Below are positions 12,276-41,763 of a stretch of 64,000 bases of DNA, in pieces. Under the pieces are notes generated by a model, which worked only from the letters and a program-made list of their open reading frames with translations, did not search any database and was not told where the DNA came from. Origin of the DNA: Eudromia elegans (lineage: Eukaryota > Chordata > Aves > Tinamiformes > Tinamidae); the NCBI GenBank assembly GCA_003342815.1, contig PTEX01000011.1, positions 7,021,862 to 7,085,861 on the forward strand. Reading direction: 5' to 3'. How positions within the stretch are numbered: the stretch's first letter is position 1; the number at the start of each line of letters is the position of its first letter. The position numbers and the translations under genes are program-made.

Positions 12276-13810
12276 AACATAATGACCTTCCCAATAACAA
12301 TAATTTTTACATACAGTTACAAAGGCACCTAGAAGAAGCAACAAATAATACTGTTGGTTTTTACAGAGTTTACCTGAGTTATGTGAGCTTAAAGGCTTGC
12401 TGAATACTAAATAAAATAATTCAAGTTAGGGCAGTCAGTACCAGTTTTACTTACCTACTTTAGATGCTTGCCACCTGATTAGTTATTCTTTTCACACTGC
12501 CTTGAAAACATGCTGCTTACTGAATATGAGTAAAGCTATCTTTTACACCAAATCCCATGACAATTTTACATGCATAATAAAAATTTAGTCTATGAAAAAA
12601 GGTAAAAAGTGATACAGAGCTAGGCGTGGCGTTCTTGCTCTTTTATTGTCAATGGGCAAAAAATTAAGTAGACCTGATATGGTTGATGAAAGTACGTAAG
12701 TAAACTTTATATAATATAAATATATACATATAAATATATATATACTGTATAGTTAACATTTGTGCTTGGAAAGAATTTTTTCAGTCCACAAAACTAGCAA
12801 TATAGACCTTACAAAGGAATTCCACTTACTTGATAGGACAGTATAATAGATGAATAGTATATGAAAGAGTAGACCAAAAATATTAAATGTTAAAAACAAA
12901 TTTCAGACATTTCAGTATTTTCATTAAAAGTCCTCTGGACTCACTGAGATTTCTAATCATTACTAAATGTGCCAAGTAACATAGCATTTAAATGTTGTAG
13001 TCAAATACTGCTTTGTATAAATTCTTATTTTATTAACATGATAATATCATACGTAATCAGTATTATAACTGCTCTGCTATTTCAGGTAAGCAAACTTGTT
13101 AAGATGCAGTAGTTATACCGTAGCAATGTAGGATGACTGTCTACCTGGGGTCATCTTTAAGCATTGGTCACATCAATTCTTAGACACTTTAAAGGCTGTA
13201 ATAACTGTGAATTTACATGATCCACATTTCTTTTGTATGCATATGATTTAATGAACACACATGAAGAGTTACAACAAGTGCATGTATACACTGCAAAAAC
13301 ATTCATCTCAAACATGAAATTGCAAATTTCCATCCTTCTCAGCTACTTTGTTTCCTGTTTGCCATAATTTCATATTTTTCCCCCTGATTAAATTGAATTC
13401 TAATCTGAGTGTTTCCAGATGGAAGTGCTCGAAAACTTTAAGGTTTGTTTTAGATTTAGTATAGGTTTTTATATATATAAATATATATTTTAAAAAGCTG
13501 TAATTCCATGTAGCCATGCTCTAGCAACAAAGTGGCTTCACCGTTTTTACTCATCACATTTGTTAGTTTACAAGTACCCAGCACTCAGCAGGCTGAGTTT
13601 ATGCTCAAAATCTCACTTTCATAGCCCAGATAGTTGTGAGACATCACATAAAAACAGGCTGTGCTGTTGTTGCTTGTGTGTTGTAATCAAACCATTTGCA
13701 AATTTATATAAAATTTTTATCCCTAAATCCTGTACAAAGTTATACATGGCACCTACTTTATAGTTTCAGCATTTTGAGCCACTGCAAGGACTTTACACCT
13801 AGACAATAGA

Positions 13811-13816
13811 AATAAA
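13811..13816 (+). terminator. IQSEC1: Candidate proximal poly(A) signal of IQSEC1
   Basis: A canonical AATAAA about 1.5 kb after the stop codon. Use would give a short 3'UTR; no downstream element is strong enough to decide. Confidence 0.35.
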
Positions 13817-15942
13817 GGAATCACAACTGCAAGACTGTACCAACCTAAAAGCAAACCTTGAAGAGGATGAGCAAAAAGTTCCAGTGTGAGACGGGTAAAA
13901 GTAATAATAACAAAATCATTGTCTATTTAACAAAAACAGTAAACCTGTCAGGAATAATGAGGAAAAGAAAACGAAAGGGTGACGTTTCATATGGGGTTGC
14001 TCTTGGTATCTCGGCTTGGTGGGGGTGGATTTTATTTTAGGTATTTTTTTCCTTTTCATACCATTGATACCACAATACCAGCAAACTGCAAACTGAGCAC
14101 TTTGTTAACCTCCACAGAAAGCAAATACAGCAATCTAGAGTTTAGCCTTCTGGTTTTGTCCATGTTTGTTCCTCATGTGTGCAATATGTTTTTCCCTTCT
14201 GTTTCTTCTCCTATAAATTATCTGTAAATTTATTTCATAAAAAGAAAAGAGAACAAGTAATTACATGATTATTTTAAAGTGTATCTCATGCTATTCTAAA
14301 TTCTACAGCATACCTTAAGAGGGCTCATCTGGGCCTCCTGAGGCTCTGTCCCTTGCAGTTTTAAAAATATATATGTTCTTATAAGGGAAAGTAGAACTGT
14401 CTGCATGTCATCTAATGTTATTATTGTGAGGCTACACTCTACATATTGTATATTTGCAAAATATATCAGTGTTACTGTTGATATTAGTTGAAGTAAAGTG
14501 ATAACATTTAAATATGTAGACTTTTCTTCATACCTCTGTACCAATGGTAGAGTCTAACTGTAATTTATAGGTTGTTCCAGAAAAGATAAAGATACTATTC
14601 AGGTATAAAAATCTTTCAGAAAGTGCATCTTAACACAGAGGTAAGAATGCTCCTCTTCACTGAGTGACATAGCCTGTACTTTTTTTTCAGATGCAGACCT
14701 CTTAATGTCGGTAAAATTGCCTGAATAAATGCAGAATATGCATTAGCAGTGGAAAGGAAGATCTGACCCTAGCTGTGTTACTTGATTAATAATGAAGACC
14801 ATAAATATCCTAGCTCTGTGTTTGCTTTGTGTTTTAAAAGCCCTTTCATTCATTTAAATTATTCACATATAAATATTTCAAGTTTACACCGTAAGTTACA
14901 TTTTAATGTGTGATCACTGATTTTTCCATGTGCAATCAAATATTCAAAAGTTGTCACAAACATGCATGCAAAAAAAAAGGCATGATTTCATATACACATG
15001 GAGAAACTGTTTGTGCCTACTCTGTAGGTATATTAAGTTGCATGTGTAAAATCAATGACCAAAACAACGCAACAGCCTGTCTGTATAAGCACAGAATTTG
15101 TAAATTTTCTTATTTCAGGTTAGAAAGGAAAGTCAGTAGATTTGATTCCACATCCAGCCCCCCTTACCACACACCGCTCATATATTAGTACGTACTTTTA
15201 ACAAATGAACGTGTCTTGGTGGCAGCATAAGTTGCAAGAACCTTGCTGCTGCTTTAGGGGCCTGTAGCCTAACCGATCTGAATCCACCCTTGAGTAACAG
15301 TTGCTTAGAGCAGCGTGAATCATGCCTAGAATAGGAAAGTGACAGTACTTCAATATTGTGTGTGGTAAAGAAAATGATTTTTTTTTTGACTTGCAGGCAG
15401 GAGTAGAATTGGGAGGGTCTTGTGGTTCTTTTTCAAATTCCATTGTCAATTAAGAACTGGTACAGATCAGAGTAGCATGACCATGTTTCTCTTTTCCTAA
15501 AGTAATGTGGCAGAGTAGAAATGCTTATTTAAGAAAATGAAAGGTAAACCTAAAGAATGAAGGTGGCAACAAGAAAATCTTTTCTGGGACAACAGTCAAA
15601 TATATATTTGGGGGTTTTAATTTTTTTAAGTTAAGAATGAAATGTACAACAATGTAAAAACAAAAAAAGAAAATTCATCCTAATATAATGTATGTCTTGT
15701 ATTGCTAAAAAAAGTCTAACATACAGTGTAGAATGATTTCCCATCATGTACTGCATGCAGCAGAAGCCTCTTGTTTCTTGAAAAAATGAGCTGAAAGACA
15801 GTCAGCAGATATTTAAACAATGAATCTCTAGATGTTGACTTGCTGTTCCATATGAAGCTGTGTGTTTTCTGCAGTTAAGCATGCATTTTGCCGTTCCATT
15901 GTAAAATATCATCGCACTTCTTGCCTGCAAAATGGATTATTG

Positions 15943-15950
15943 TGTATATA
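15943..15950 (+). promoter_or_regulatory. Pumilio-type motif in IQSEC1 3'UTR
   Basis: TGTATATA fits the Pumilio response element TGTANATA. It lies in the inferred 3'UTR about 410 bases before the distal poly(A) signal. An eight-base match in AT-rich DNA can occur by chance. Confidence 0.3.
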
Positions 15951-16359
15951 TTTAAAAGAAAGTGGAACCAATAACAGATTAGATCTGGGAAAGAGAAAAG
16001 GGGGTGGTGAAAATGGGACCAAGTAAGGGGAATAGATAGTTCTCTAAATTGTACATAGTGTGTAAACTAGTAATACTATAAGTCTGCAGTCACTCTGAGG
16101 TTGCATACAATACCTATCTCCTGTTAGGAACTTAAATCAGCTTTGAGTTGTATTAAACAGAATTAGGTCTTGAATGCAGACTGTTAAAGACTTCAAGAAA
16201 CATTACGCTTACAAGAAGCTTCTGTTCTGGGGAGGCTTGAGACCCCTTTTGTAACTATGGGGAAGAAAGGAGTGCTCTCATTTTAATATGCATTCTGTTT
16301 GTAAGTAGTAACAGACCCTATTGATGTAAAACTATAACTGTGATTATGTGGCGAAATCA

Positions 16360-16365
16360 AATAAA
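16360..16365 (+). terminator. IQSEC1: Likely distal poly(A) signal of IQSEC1
   Basis: Canonical AATAAA followed within 20-40 bases by a T/GT-rich region (CTTTGTTTCTCATTTTGTA), the expected downstream element. Another AATAAA is at 16527-16532 and could be used as well. Confidence 0.55.
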
Positions 16366-16389
16366 TCATTTAAAACTCTTTGTTTCTCA

Positions 16390-19300
16390 TTTTGTATAAT
16401 CTAGTAAACTTCAATGGTCCAGACTCGTAAGGAAGAAGACTCCCTCCTATGATATCCTGGCCCCATTCAGTCAGTGGGATTTCTGCTGCTGTCTTCAATG
16501 GGACCAGTGTAACAGACTTAAATTAAAATAAATCAGTAGCAATTGTGATTAGTACTGTGGAGACTGTGGTGACTTCTCAATAGGCAGCAATACCACATCT
16601 AGATCTACAAAGAATAAGAGGCAACATGGAAGAAGAGGCTTTTTTTTTGCTTTAGCATTACCAAAACATTCTAACTTTGCGAAATAGCAGATTTAAATTT
16701 TTTTTCTTAAACATGAATCCTCTATCATGTTAAACTGATCCTGCTAACCTTTTGGTTATCACATGGCCTTAGGAGCTCACTTGCAGATGATTGACTGCCT
16801 TTGACTCATATCCGTATTAGTTTCTCCTCCCCAGGGATGCAATCCTTCATTTCGTGTGTTTGGATCGAGCTCTGAGAGTGTTCATTGCTTCTGTACAGCT
16901 ACTGGCAGGGAACCATCATGATCCTACAGTAAGTGATGTAACTGAATAAGTGTTACTCCCATCACTTGTATAGTATTTTTTGCTATGTGTCTCAATTTAC
17001 CTGCCAGAAAGATCACAACTTGGGCAGATACGCATGGCCTTCGTAATATTTGATGTTACATTTGCAGGACATTTGATGTCCTGAAATTAGTGTAGATAAC
17101 TTGTTGCATATTCGATTCAATTATTTTCATGTTATTTTTACTTCCTAATTTATTTATAGGACAAAGAGAGTTACAGTGGATATAAAACTTTAGTTAAAGT
17201 TAATGGTGGGCTGTACATTTAAATGAAGTGTTGTGTTTACTTTTTTTTTCCCCCTGTAAATTTTAGGAGATATTTTCTTGAATTGTTTAAGGAAACAGTC
17301 GACTGTGACCTATTTCTGAATGGCTGTAATTACAGTACATCCTGATCAATGATGTATTTACTTTTTTATTTTCTCTTTGAGAAGTACCTGTTTATCACTG
17401 GAGACTCCAGAATGTGTCCTCACTCCAAGTTGTGTGGCACATTAGAAGTGAGCTGCTGCTACTGCCTTTAAGAGACTCTGAATGTCGTTACAAAACAAAT
17501 ATTTTTTTCCTGATCCATCTTTAAAGGAGGGCCTAAATAACATCTCAAATTGCTGTTGCTTTTTACCTAGAAGACTAGATTGAAAAGTACTTAAGATTTG
17601 GTACTGCCTAAGAAAAACTAATAGTCAAAGAAACCTGAGCACCAGCTGTTGTCAGTGTGGACAATTTACACTGGTACCTGCAATGCTGAGTAACTTATTT
17701 AAAAAAACAATACAGATAAAGCCTTAGATACAGTAAAATGCTAGCATTTTAAAGTTTTGTTCATAGACTGTAAATTTTAATATTCTTATGAGCCTGAGAT
17801 GCTCAGCTTAAAGCAGTAGCTTATCTTAAGTCTTTGATAAAAAATAATATGCATATATCTAGTGAAAAATTACTTCATTTAAGAAGTTATTTGCCTCCCT
17901 GGTGAGGACTGGCAATTAACCTTAAAGGTCAAGGATTTTCTGTAATGAGTTGTAACTGAAAATAACATATACAAGCCAGAAATCTTATGCTGAAATCTCC
18001 TCAGCTTTGTCCTTGTGTATGTACATTTTAGGTGTATGTGTTTGTGTCTGTACACATGCTAATTTTCATGCAGTAACAAATTTCTTCAAGCTCTTTCAGA
18101 TAGCATCTTTTTAATAGGAAGTTATTTAAGAAGTATATTGTGTAATATTTTGGCTGAAACACAAAGGCAGTATTGAAATGACTATAAAATGAAATATCTT
18201 CATAGAAGCTTTGCTCATGAAAACTGTGTTTAATCTGCATCTCTCTTCAGGTTTTTGTTTGCTTAACAATCTCATAATGATCCATTCCGTCCAGTGTCTT
18301 CCCAGCCCACCCAATCTGCAACAATAGCTGACTTTTCTTGAGTTTCATAGAAAACAACTGTATTCATGTTTTATCATATATTTATTCCAAATACATATAT
18401 ATATATAAAATATATAAAAATATATATAAAATAGTTACTTGACATGTGAGATTTGGGAATCCCAATAATTTTTATATATGTTTCACATTATTGCAGTCCC
18501 TGACCTTTCAGATGCCAGAATGCCCCTGTTAGTTTTAATTGGCACTGTTGCTTATCCATCCACCTCTTATGTTGAGCTTGAAACATTTTAAACCAACTTC
18601 TAGTCTTTTGTATAGCCACTCCAATAGCTGTCACAGGATGTCAGAATTATGATGCTGTTAGGAGACTGATAAATCAGCATAGGTATGTACTGATAACCTT
18701 ACTGGCATAAGATGAATAATGCAGTTATAGTATCACAGGACAGAAAAAAAAAATCTATACTAGTTCTATAACTGTTATATACACAAACTGTTATTTACAC
18801 AATTCCCTCTATTGCTCCCAGGCAGTAGAGGGAATGTATAGCAGAAGAGCACATTGAGAAGGTGGCTTTACCTCATTCCCCTTCAGCATTCGAGAATGCT
18901 ATCACAATTTTTATAGAGTTACCAGAAGATCTTGTTATAGTCACCCTTGTTTTCTCATTTATCGCTATCATTTTTGTGTGATACATATTTGTTTCACACA
19001 GATATTTTGCGTGATATTGTTTTTGTGATACAAAACCCAGTTTTGCTAGCGGCTCTTTACTCACACATGTGCTCATGCAGACTTCTGCTGGAAGAACTTG
19101 ATTCCTGGATTGAGAGATTACATTACGTCCTTTGTAGATTAAGAATTATGTTCCATTTCAATACAATGTTTAGCTTGCTTTTTGTCTCTTGACAAATAAA
19201 AGCTTAATTGATTCCAAAGAGCAGTATATAAACCTTGGTTGTTTGTAATAAAATACTTCAGAAAATTCAAGAGCTTAGAAAAGAAAGATAATTTTGTTTC

Positions 19301-21952
19301 CTGTTGATCTAACATGATAGAGTTAATTGTTGATTTATTTACATGTGCCATGTTAATTTGTGGAGAATTGCTTTCACTAATGATATGTGCCTGTTTCTTT
19401 TTTCAGATACTACTTATGACAATCATAGTACAATAATTTTGGATGTACATTAGCCTGGGCAAGCATGTTATAAAGTGACAGTGACAACCTCAGTGTTTGA
19501 GACTGCATTTTTGAGTTTACATTACTGCTACAGCTTGTAACCAGGAGCAAAAATTTCTGTTCTCACCTTTTCCAAGTTATACTTTTGTAAACCAACATCC
19601 TTTAAAAAAATTGGAGACAAGCGACATGATGCAATGAGCACATCATCACTTGCCTGCAGGGAAGACAGTTACAAATTTCAAGGGCAAAACTTTCAATCTC
19701 TCTGATTGAAAAGGAGAAAGCAATAATTTATAAAGACAGGAGAGGCTACCAGAGGAATTATATTTTCTTTTTCATGGAAATACTGCCAGAAATGAATATT
19801 TTGCACAGGAATTCAGAGCCACAGTTCTACTATTTAAGTAAGTAAAGTATCAATGTCTCAAGGAACTCAGTATTATTGCATGTTAATACTAAGTTTTTAA
19901 ACAGTTACCAAGAAAGAGTAAAAAGAAAAGGAAAAGTGTAGGGTAAGTTCATGATGCTCATTTACTGATCTATATCTCTGTTATATTATTTTTTTCTCAA
20001 AAAAGTCAGTCTTTGTGGAACAGACTGAAATGGGCATTTTTTGTAGAAGTCGAGGCTGATCAAAATGTGACTTTTGAAGAGCTCTGTAGTCGTAGTGAAC
20101 AGTGGTCTATTGGTTTCAAAGGAAGCTGACATTTTCTGAACATGAGTGAAGGCAGAATAGTAGGGTGACCATAGATGAGATACAGACAAAAATGAGAAGA
20201 ATAAGTGTGAGAGCATTGCTAAAGCAGAAGGCAAAAAAAAGAAAAGCGTAATGTGTAGTTTTGTGGGGTTTGAAAATTTTTATAGAGCAGGATGGTGGAA
20301 TTATGGTGCTATGGAGAGTTAGAGAATTGCAGCTGTCAGGACTGCTTTCAGTTGTGGTTGTGTATCTGCAACAGCATCAGAGTTGCCGGTATGGGACAAA
20401 ATAAATATTTGTCTGCTGTATTAACGATGCTGGCTTCAGAGGTGTCAGCAGAGACACAGAGGCTGCTCTGTCTGCAAGCAATAGTGTGCTTGTACTTCAT
20501 GATGGGGATATGATAACATGATTTGTTCTGCAGCTGAAGAATTTTTTTTATCTCTGTAGGTGTTTCACTCAAGGTGTTCTGGCAGTCCCATTCCTGTGCT
20601 TTGCAAATGAATGCACAGGGTGGAGTGTGCTGACTGCTATACAAGTTCCTTTCATGCTGTTTCCTAACAGCCCAGCCTTATTTTCTCTGCTGGGATAATT
20701 TTCTTCAAGTAGTCTTTTGTCATGTTTCCTGTTTGTCCTTTCTTTAAAGTTGCCAGGTGACTCCCATTTTTGTTGGCCAAAACCAGTCTGACTTGTCTCT
20801 CACAGTAGAGACATCATCTTTGAAAGCTAGAGAGCCTCATCCTTTTCATTAGCATTAGAACATCCATCCTAAGCCTGTTCAATTTCCAGAGAATGTAACT
20901 GGAACCATAATTCCTCTTTTTGCCCTTCAGATGGTGTTTTAGGTTCCTTCACCTTTATCTGGAATCTGGACATGGTGTTCGTGTGGTTTTAGCATTCCCA
21001 CTCATCTTAGCATCTGCCTTCTCTCAGTGACGTGATGTTAGCAGGCCTTATGCTCTGTTAACCTGATGTACGTACTATGAAGTTGAGCTTTTTACTCTTC
21101 TGAACACGAAGAGAAGCTTGGGGTCAGTTTTGGTAGCCGATACTCCTTTATTCCCATAACTGTGAAACTGTGGAAGTACTGCAGTCTTATGGAGAACAGG
21201 GTCCTACACATGCCCTTTCCTGTCTGTTGCAGTGAAGGTCTTCATCAAATGACTAACCTAATCTAATAATCTTTCAAAAAGGAGGTATCCATGTTTACGT
21301 CCCAAGACAAGTAGTTCATAAAAATCATGGAAAAAACCCCTTATCACCCTTCAAGAGGCTGTTTCAAAGGAAGCACCCAGTACTGCCTCTTCTCTCCAAC
21401 TGGTATTTGTAATTCATGGAAGGAAGGGTCAGTGATAAGGAGAATCTTTCTTGCTCAAAATATGTTTATTCATTAGATTTCTGTTTGTACTTTGGCTCAA
21501 CATTGTCTGGTTGTTTCACCGATGAGTGAAAATATTCTTGCCTCTTCCCATTGTACAGCATTACATAGTTATATTCTCCCTCTTGCCAGGTTATACCTTT
21601 AGATTTGAGACCTGACTGCAGTTACTCAGAACACTAATCTCATTTGTGGGCACTACTTTTTGTCCTACTTTGTTGATTCATCTAGACTACAGGATTAAGG
21701 GATTTACGTTTTACAGGTTATAATAACTGTAAAGCAAAGTAAATCCATTATGTTCTTTAAGAATCATTTGGCTCATACTTACCTTGAAGTTCTGGGTCTT
21801 TTGATCAGTTGTTCAATGGTGCTTTGTTAAATTCATAATATTTTGAAAGTCTCTGTTCAGACAAAAAAAGCAAAAATAAGGATTGCTGAAGGCTGCCAGG
21901 ACTACAGTGATTCTTACAAAGAAAGATTCATAAATTTAACTCAAGGTGGCAA
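16390..21952. other. Intergenic region between IQSEC1 and ACAD9
   Basis: About 5.6 kb with no splice-consistent coding exon on either strand and no recognisable RNA gene. A TA-rich microsatellite occupies about 18393-18436. Open frames are at most about 100 codons and show no family resemblance. Distal regulatory elements cannot be judged from one sequence. Confidence 0.7.
18393..18436. repeat. TA-rich microsatellite
   Basis: Alternating TA/TATAAAA low-complexity DNA in the intergenic region. Confidence 0.85.
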
Positions 21953-22170
21953 ATCATAGAATGGTTGAGGTTGGAAGGGACCTCTAGAGATCATCCAGTC
22001 CAACCCCCTGCTCCTGCAGGGACACCGAGGCACGGGGCACAGGGCGGCATCCAGGCGGGTTTGGAAGATCTCCAGAGAAGGAGCTTCCACAGCCTGTCTG
22101 GGCAGCCTGTTCCAGGGCTCCGGCACGCTCACAGGAGAGAAGTTCTTCCTCACATGGAGATGGAACTTAG
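21953..22170 (-). mobile_element. CR1 LINE fragment (3' end), sense on minus strand
   Basis: The plus strand reads TCATAGAATGG, GGTTGGAAGGGACCTCTAGA, GATCATCCAGTCCAACCCCC and further segments typical of the reverse complement of the avian CR1 3' end. On the minus strand a short frame includes PEPWNRLPRQAVEAPSLEIF, similar to the C-terminus of CR1 ORF2. It is a 5'-truncated copy of about 218 bp, as most CR1 insertions are, and is inactive. It lies about 0.4 kb upstream of the ACAD9 promoter. CR1 supports a bird, or more broadly a sauropsid, as the source. Confidence 0.93.
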
Positions 22171-22360
22171 TGAAAACTCTTACCAGGCACAGGTGAGAGG
22201 AGCAGACAGTGGGTGGTGATTAAACACCTAACAGACTAGATTAGTGAGCTGTCTTGTACAGAATGGATCATCATTTCGTTCATTATGAAAGGTCAGTAGT
22301 TAATTACTTTGGTAATTTTGCATGGCTTGGGAATGTCGGCTGGGGTGATTTGTCCTCCCT
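22171..22360. other. Spacer between CR1 fragment and CpG island
   Basis: Ordinary AT-rich DNA. GC content rises sharply from about 22360. Confidence 0.7.
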
Positions 22361-22524
22361 GCACCCACTCGCACACGCGTGTCCGGGGCGGCGCAGCCAC
22401 CCCACAGCCCAGCGCCTCCTTCCCACCCTCCTCTCCCCGCCGGGCGCGGCCGCCGCCATTCCCGTGCCCGCCCGCGCGGGCTCCCGCCAACGGCCGCGCC
22501 CGGGGGCGGGGCGGCGGCGCCGTC

Positions 22525-22534
22525 GTCACGTGGC
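22525..22534 (+). promoter_or_regulatory. ACAD9: E-box GTCACGTGGC in ACAD9 promoter
   Basis: The CACGTG core with GT before it matches USF and TFEB/TFE3 (CLEAR-type) binding sites except for the last two positions. It is about 35-45 bp upstream of the start codon. Known preferences make it plausible; actual binding is not shown. Confidence 0.4.
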
Positions 22535-22567
22535 CCCGGCGCGGCCGTCACGCGGGCAGTGGCGGCC

Positions 22568-39479
<16,912 letters not shown>

Positions 39480-39639
39480 TTATTTTAATGGCAGCAAATG
39501 AACTGCAGAAAATTACTTATTTTTCCTTTGCAATCATCAGGTTAATTGTACCCTAAATACAGGTATTTCATGAGTGTAGCAACTGTAATTAGCTATAACT
39601 ATGTAAAGTTTTCAACTCCAACTCTGTATAAAGAAGACT

Positions 39640-39645
39640 AATAAA
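39640..39645 (+). terminator. ACAD9: ACAD9 poly(A) signal
   Basis: Canonical AATAAA 160 bases after the stop codon; cleavage expected about 39655-39675, followed by T/GT-rich sequence. Confidence 0.8.
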
Positions 39646-39650
39646 CAAAT

Positions 39651-39656
39651 TTTATT
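39651..39656 (-). terminator. CFAP92: Candidate CFAP92 poly(A) signal
   Basis: TTTATT on the plus strand is AATAAA on the minus strand, about 305 bases after the CFAP92 stop codon. It is 5 bp from the ACAD9 signal, so both transcripts would end within each other's 3'UTR. Confidence 0.6.
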
Positions 39657-39961
39657 TAAATCTCCAGTTATGACCCAGTTGCCCAATTCTTATTTGTTCT
39701 TTATAAAGCAATCTGCTTTGTTTAAAAAAAAAAAAAAGTGAGATAAAGGACTGGTCATCAACATTAGTCAGATATGATGTATGATGACTGCTCTCTTGCT
39801 AAATGATCCCCAAGTTAACCTTTTAACTTAGTTAATCTTTTGCCTCAGTTAGCTCAGTCTCATCTATTGAGAAGTTCAACAGTTAAGCAACTGTTCCCAG
39901 CCCTTCAGGAAGCTGATCAGATCTCAGTAGGAAGATACTAATTTTAGGTCACAGGTGTATG

Positions 39962-40121
39962 TTACCACTTCTTGTTCATGAGATTACCTGCATCCAGAAT
40001 AACTGTTGGCTCCATTATATCATTCTGGAGAGAGTCCTGCTCTTGTGCAGGAATGTTAGAGCATCTTTCTTGTGCTGATTGTTTTCTCTTGTAAATAAAT
40101 GAATGGTTGTAGCAAAGCAAC
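39962..40121 (-). CDS. CFAP92: CFAP92 terminal coding exon
   Basis: After acceptor CATCTTTGTTCCAG, G completes Lys, then LLCYNHSFIYKRKQSAQERC and on to DAGNLMNKKW before TAA at 39962-39964. 52 residues. Phase fits the donor at 41336. No similarity was available, so this end is the least certain part of the gene. Confidence 0.62.
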
Positions 40122-41732
40122 CTGGAACAAAGATGAATATTAAGCTGTATCTCTGTTAAAAAAAAATTTCTAACAGTGCTATAATTTTTCAGCAAATCAA
40201 AGATGTTCATTAAACACCACTGAAGCTGTAAAATGTATTGCTAGGCAAGAAGCTGTCTGTTTTTATCAATTAATTACTGTGTCTATATTACTACAGTCTA
40301 GTTGATGAACAATTAGACACCCTGTGATTATAGCTATGTAACTTTTTAACTCAAAGTGTTCTGCTGTTTACAGAAAACTGTGGACTCCAGCTCCACTTGC
40401 TGATATCTTAGTAGTTTTGAACCAGAAACTACCGCTTTTGGTTGTCTCACACCTTGATTTCTGAGAGATGGAATTCTACCTTGCCTTTGGCAGCAAAGAC
40501 CAGCTCGTAACTCATGCTTTAATGGCAGCAGGACACATGCAAGCAAATGGCCTTGTCAACACGGGGAAGAAATTTCTTTCTATGTGTGGTGGACACCGAA
40601 AACGCTTGACAGGATTCTTGATACTCAAAGTTTTGCAGTAACTAACTAAACAATTAAATGAAACAAAAAAGTATCTTAAAGTATTTGAGTAGATGACTTA
40701 GCAAACAGCAAGTACAGTGTTTATCAATCACACACATTACAAAACAATACACCAATAAACATTTTAGATTTTGCCATATAAGTCATCAGTGGAATTGTAA
40801 TTAACAAGAAATTTGTAGTTATTATCTAAAATAGCTGAAAAATAGAATTTTAATTTTATTTGAACATTTTTAGTGATAACTTTCTAGTCATTTAACTATA
40901 CCAGGATATCAAAAAAAAAAAATTTCAGGAGCTTTGAATCGTGTTTCCTGGACTAAAACCACCAGAGGGGTATTCTTGAATGTGAAGTCTGGGGTACTGC
41001 TGAAATACCAGCATCTCCTAACAATTTAAACATGCACCAACACCAAGACAAATATTTACCAATGATAAACCCTGCTCCTTCTGGTTGGAGTTTGGCTTTT
41101 GGTAAAAAGCCAGAGAATTCCCAAGCTTTCTGTCCTCACTCCTCTTCCTTGGTTTACAGTCTAATAAGTTAATATGTTGCTAATTATCAACCAAGTATAT
41201 CAACCATATTATTGACCTACTTATTATAACTTTATTTAGTATACATCTTCAGATGCATTATCTAAAATGATTTGGGGGTTCTTTAATACCTCCTCCCCTC
41301 CTTGCACAGTGAGCTGTTTAAGTTAGGTTCTCTTACTTGAAGTCTGTGCCTTTGAGTTTTTCAAACTTCCCCCGTTCTCTGCTCTGGCAGGGGATTATGT
41401 TTTTGGTGCACTTCAAGCTGCGGTGGTCACTGCGGCAGGGTACAAAGCCACTCGTGATGCTCTTCCTCTTTCCGCATACATCTGGACTGCTGTCATGGGG
41501 TTGACTGTCCAGCACTGACAAGGCTGGGATAGCCTAGGCAAGGAAACAAAACAAGCACAATCAAGCAGTGAGTGTCAGCTCTACATAAAAACAAGACAGG
41601 AGGAATGGCTGCCTATGCCATAAATGCGCTTCACATGTCCCTGAGCTACCACAAGGGTTGATCATCAGTTGGCCTGGCCCACCTGTCTCTGGGCTCACAG
41701 AATTTACTCTCTTACAAGTTCCACTCACCACC

Positions 41733-41763
<31 letters not shown>

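Larger units (their letters stand above)
12276..16385 (+). other. IQSEC1: IQSEC1 3' untranslated region (about 4.1 kb)
   Basis: AT-rich DNA after the IQSEC1 stop with no credible coding frame. Possible upstream poly(A) signals occur, for example AATAAA at 13811-13816. The 3' end is placed just after AATAAA at 16360-16365, which is followed by a GU-rich stretch. It contains TA-rich microsatellite stretches (about 12714-12752 and 13470-13492) and a TGTATATA motif at 15943. Length and 3' end are inferred, not proven. Confidence 0.65.
39480..39665 (+). other. ACAD9: ACAD9 3'UTR (short)
   Basis: About 185 bases from the stop codon to just past AATAAA. It overlaps the predicted 3' end of CFAP92 on the opposite strand. 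Confidence 0.7.

Noticed and set aside
11740..12344. Long minus-strand and off-frame plus-strand open frames (148-166 codons) over the IQSEC1 tail
   Set aside because: They mirror the CAC/CAG/CCA-rich coding strand, consist of Val/Met/Trp or Thr/Ser runs, and have no splice or start support.
41333..41335. TAA here as the end of the CFAP92 protein
   Set aside because: The stop is formed by a consensus donor, and a phase-matched exon with a strong acceptor follows at 40121. Kept only as an alternative isoform.
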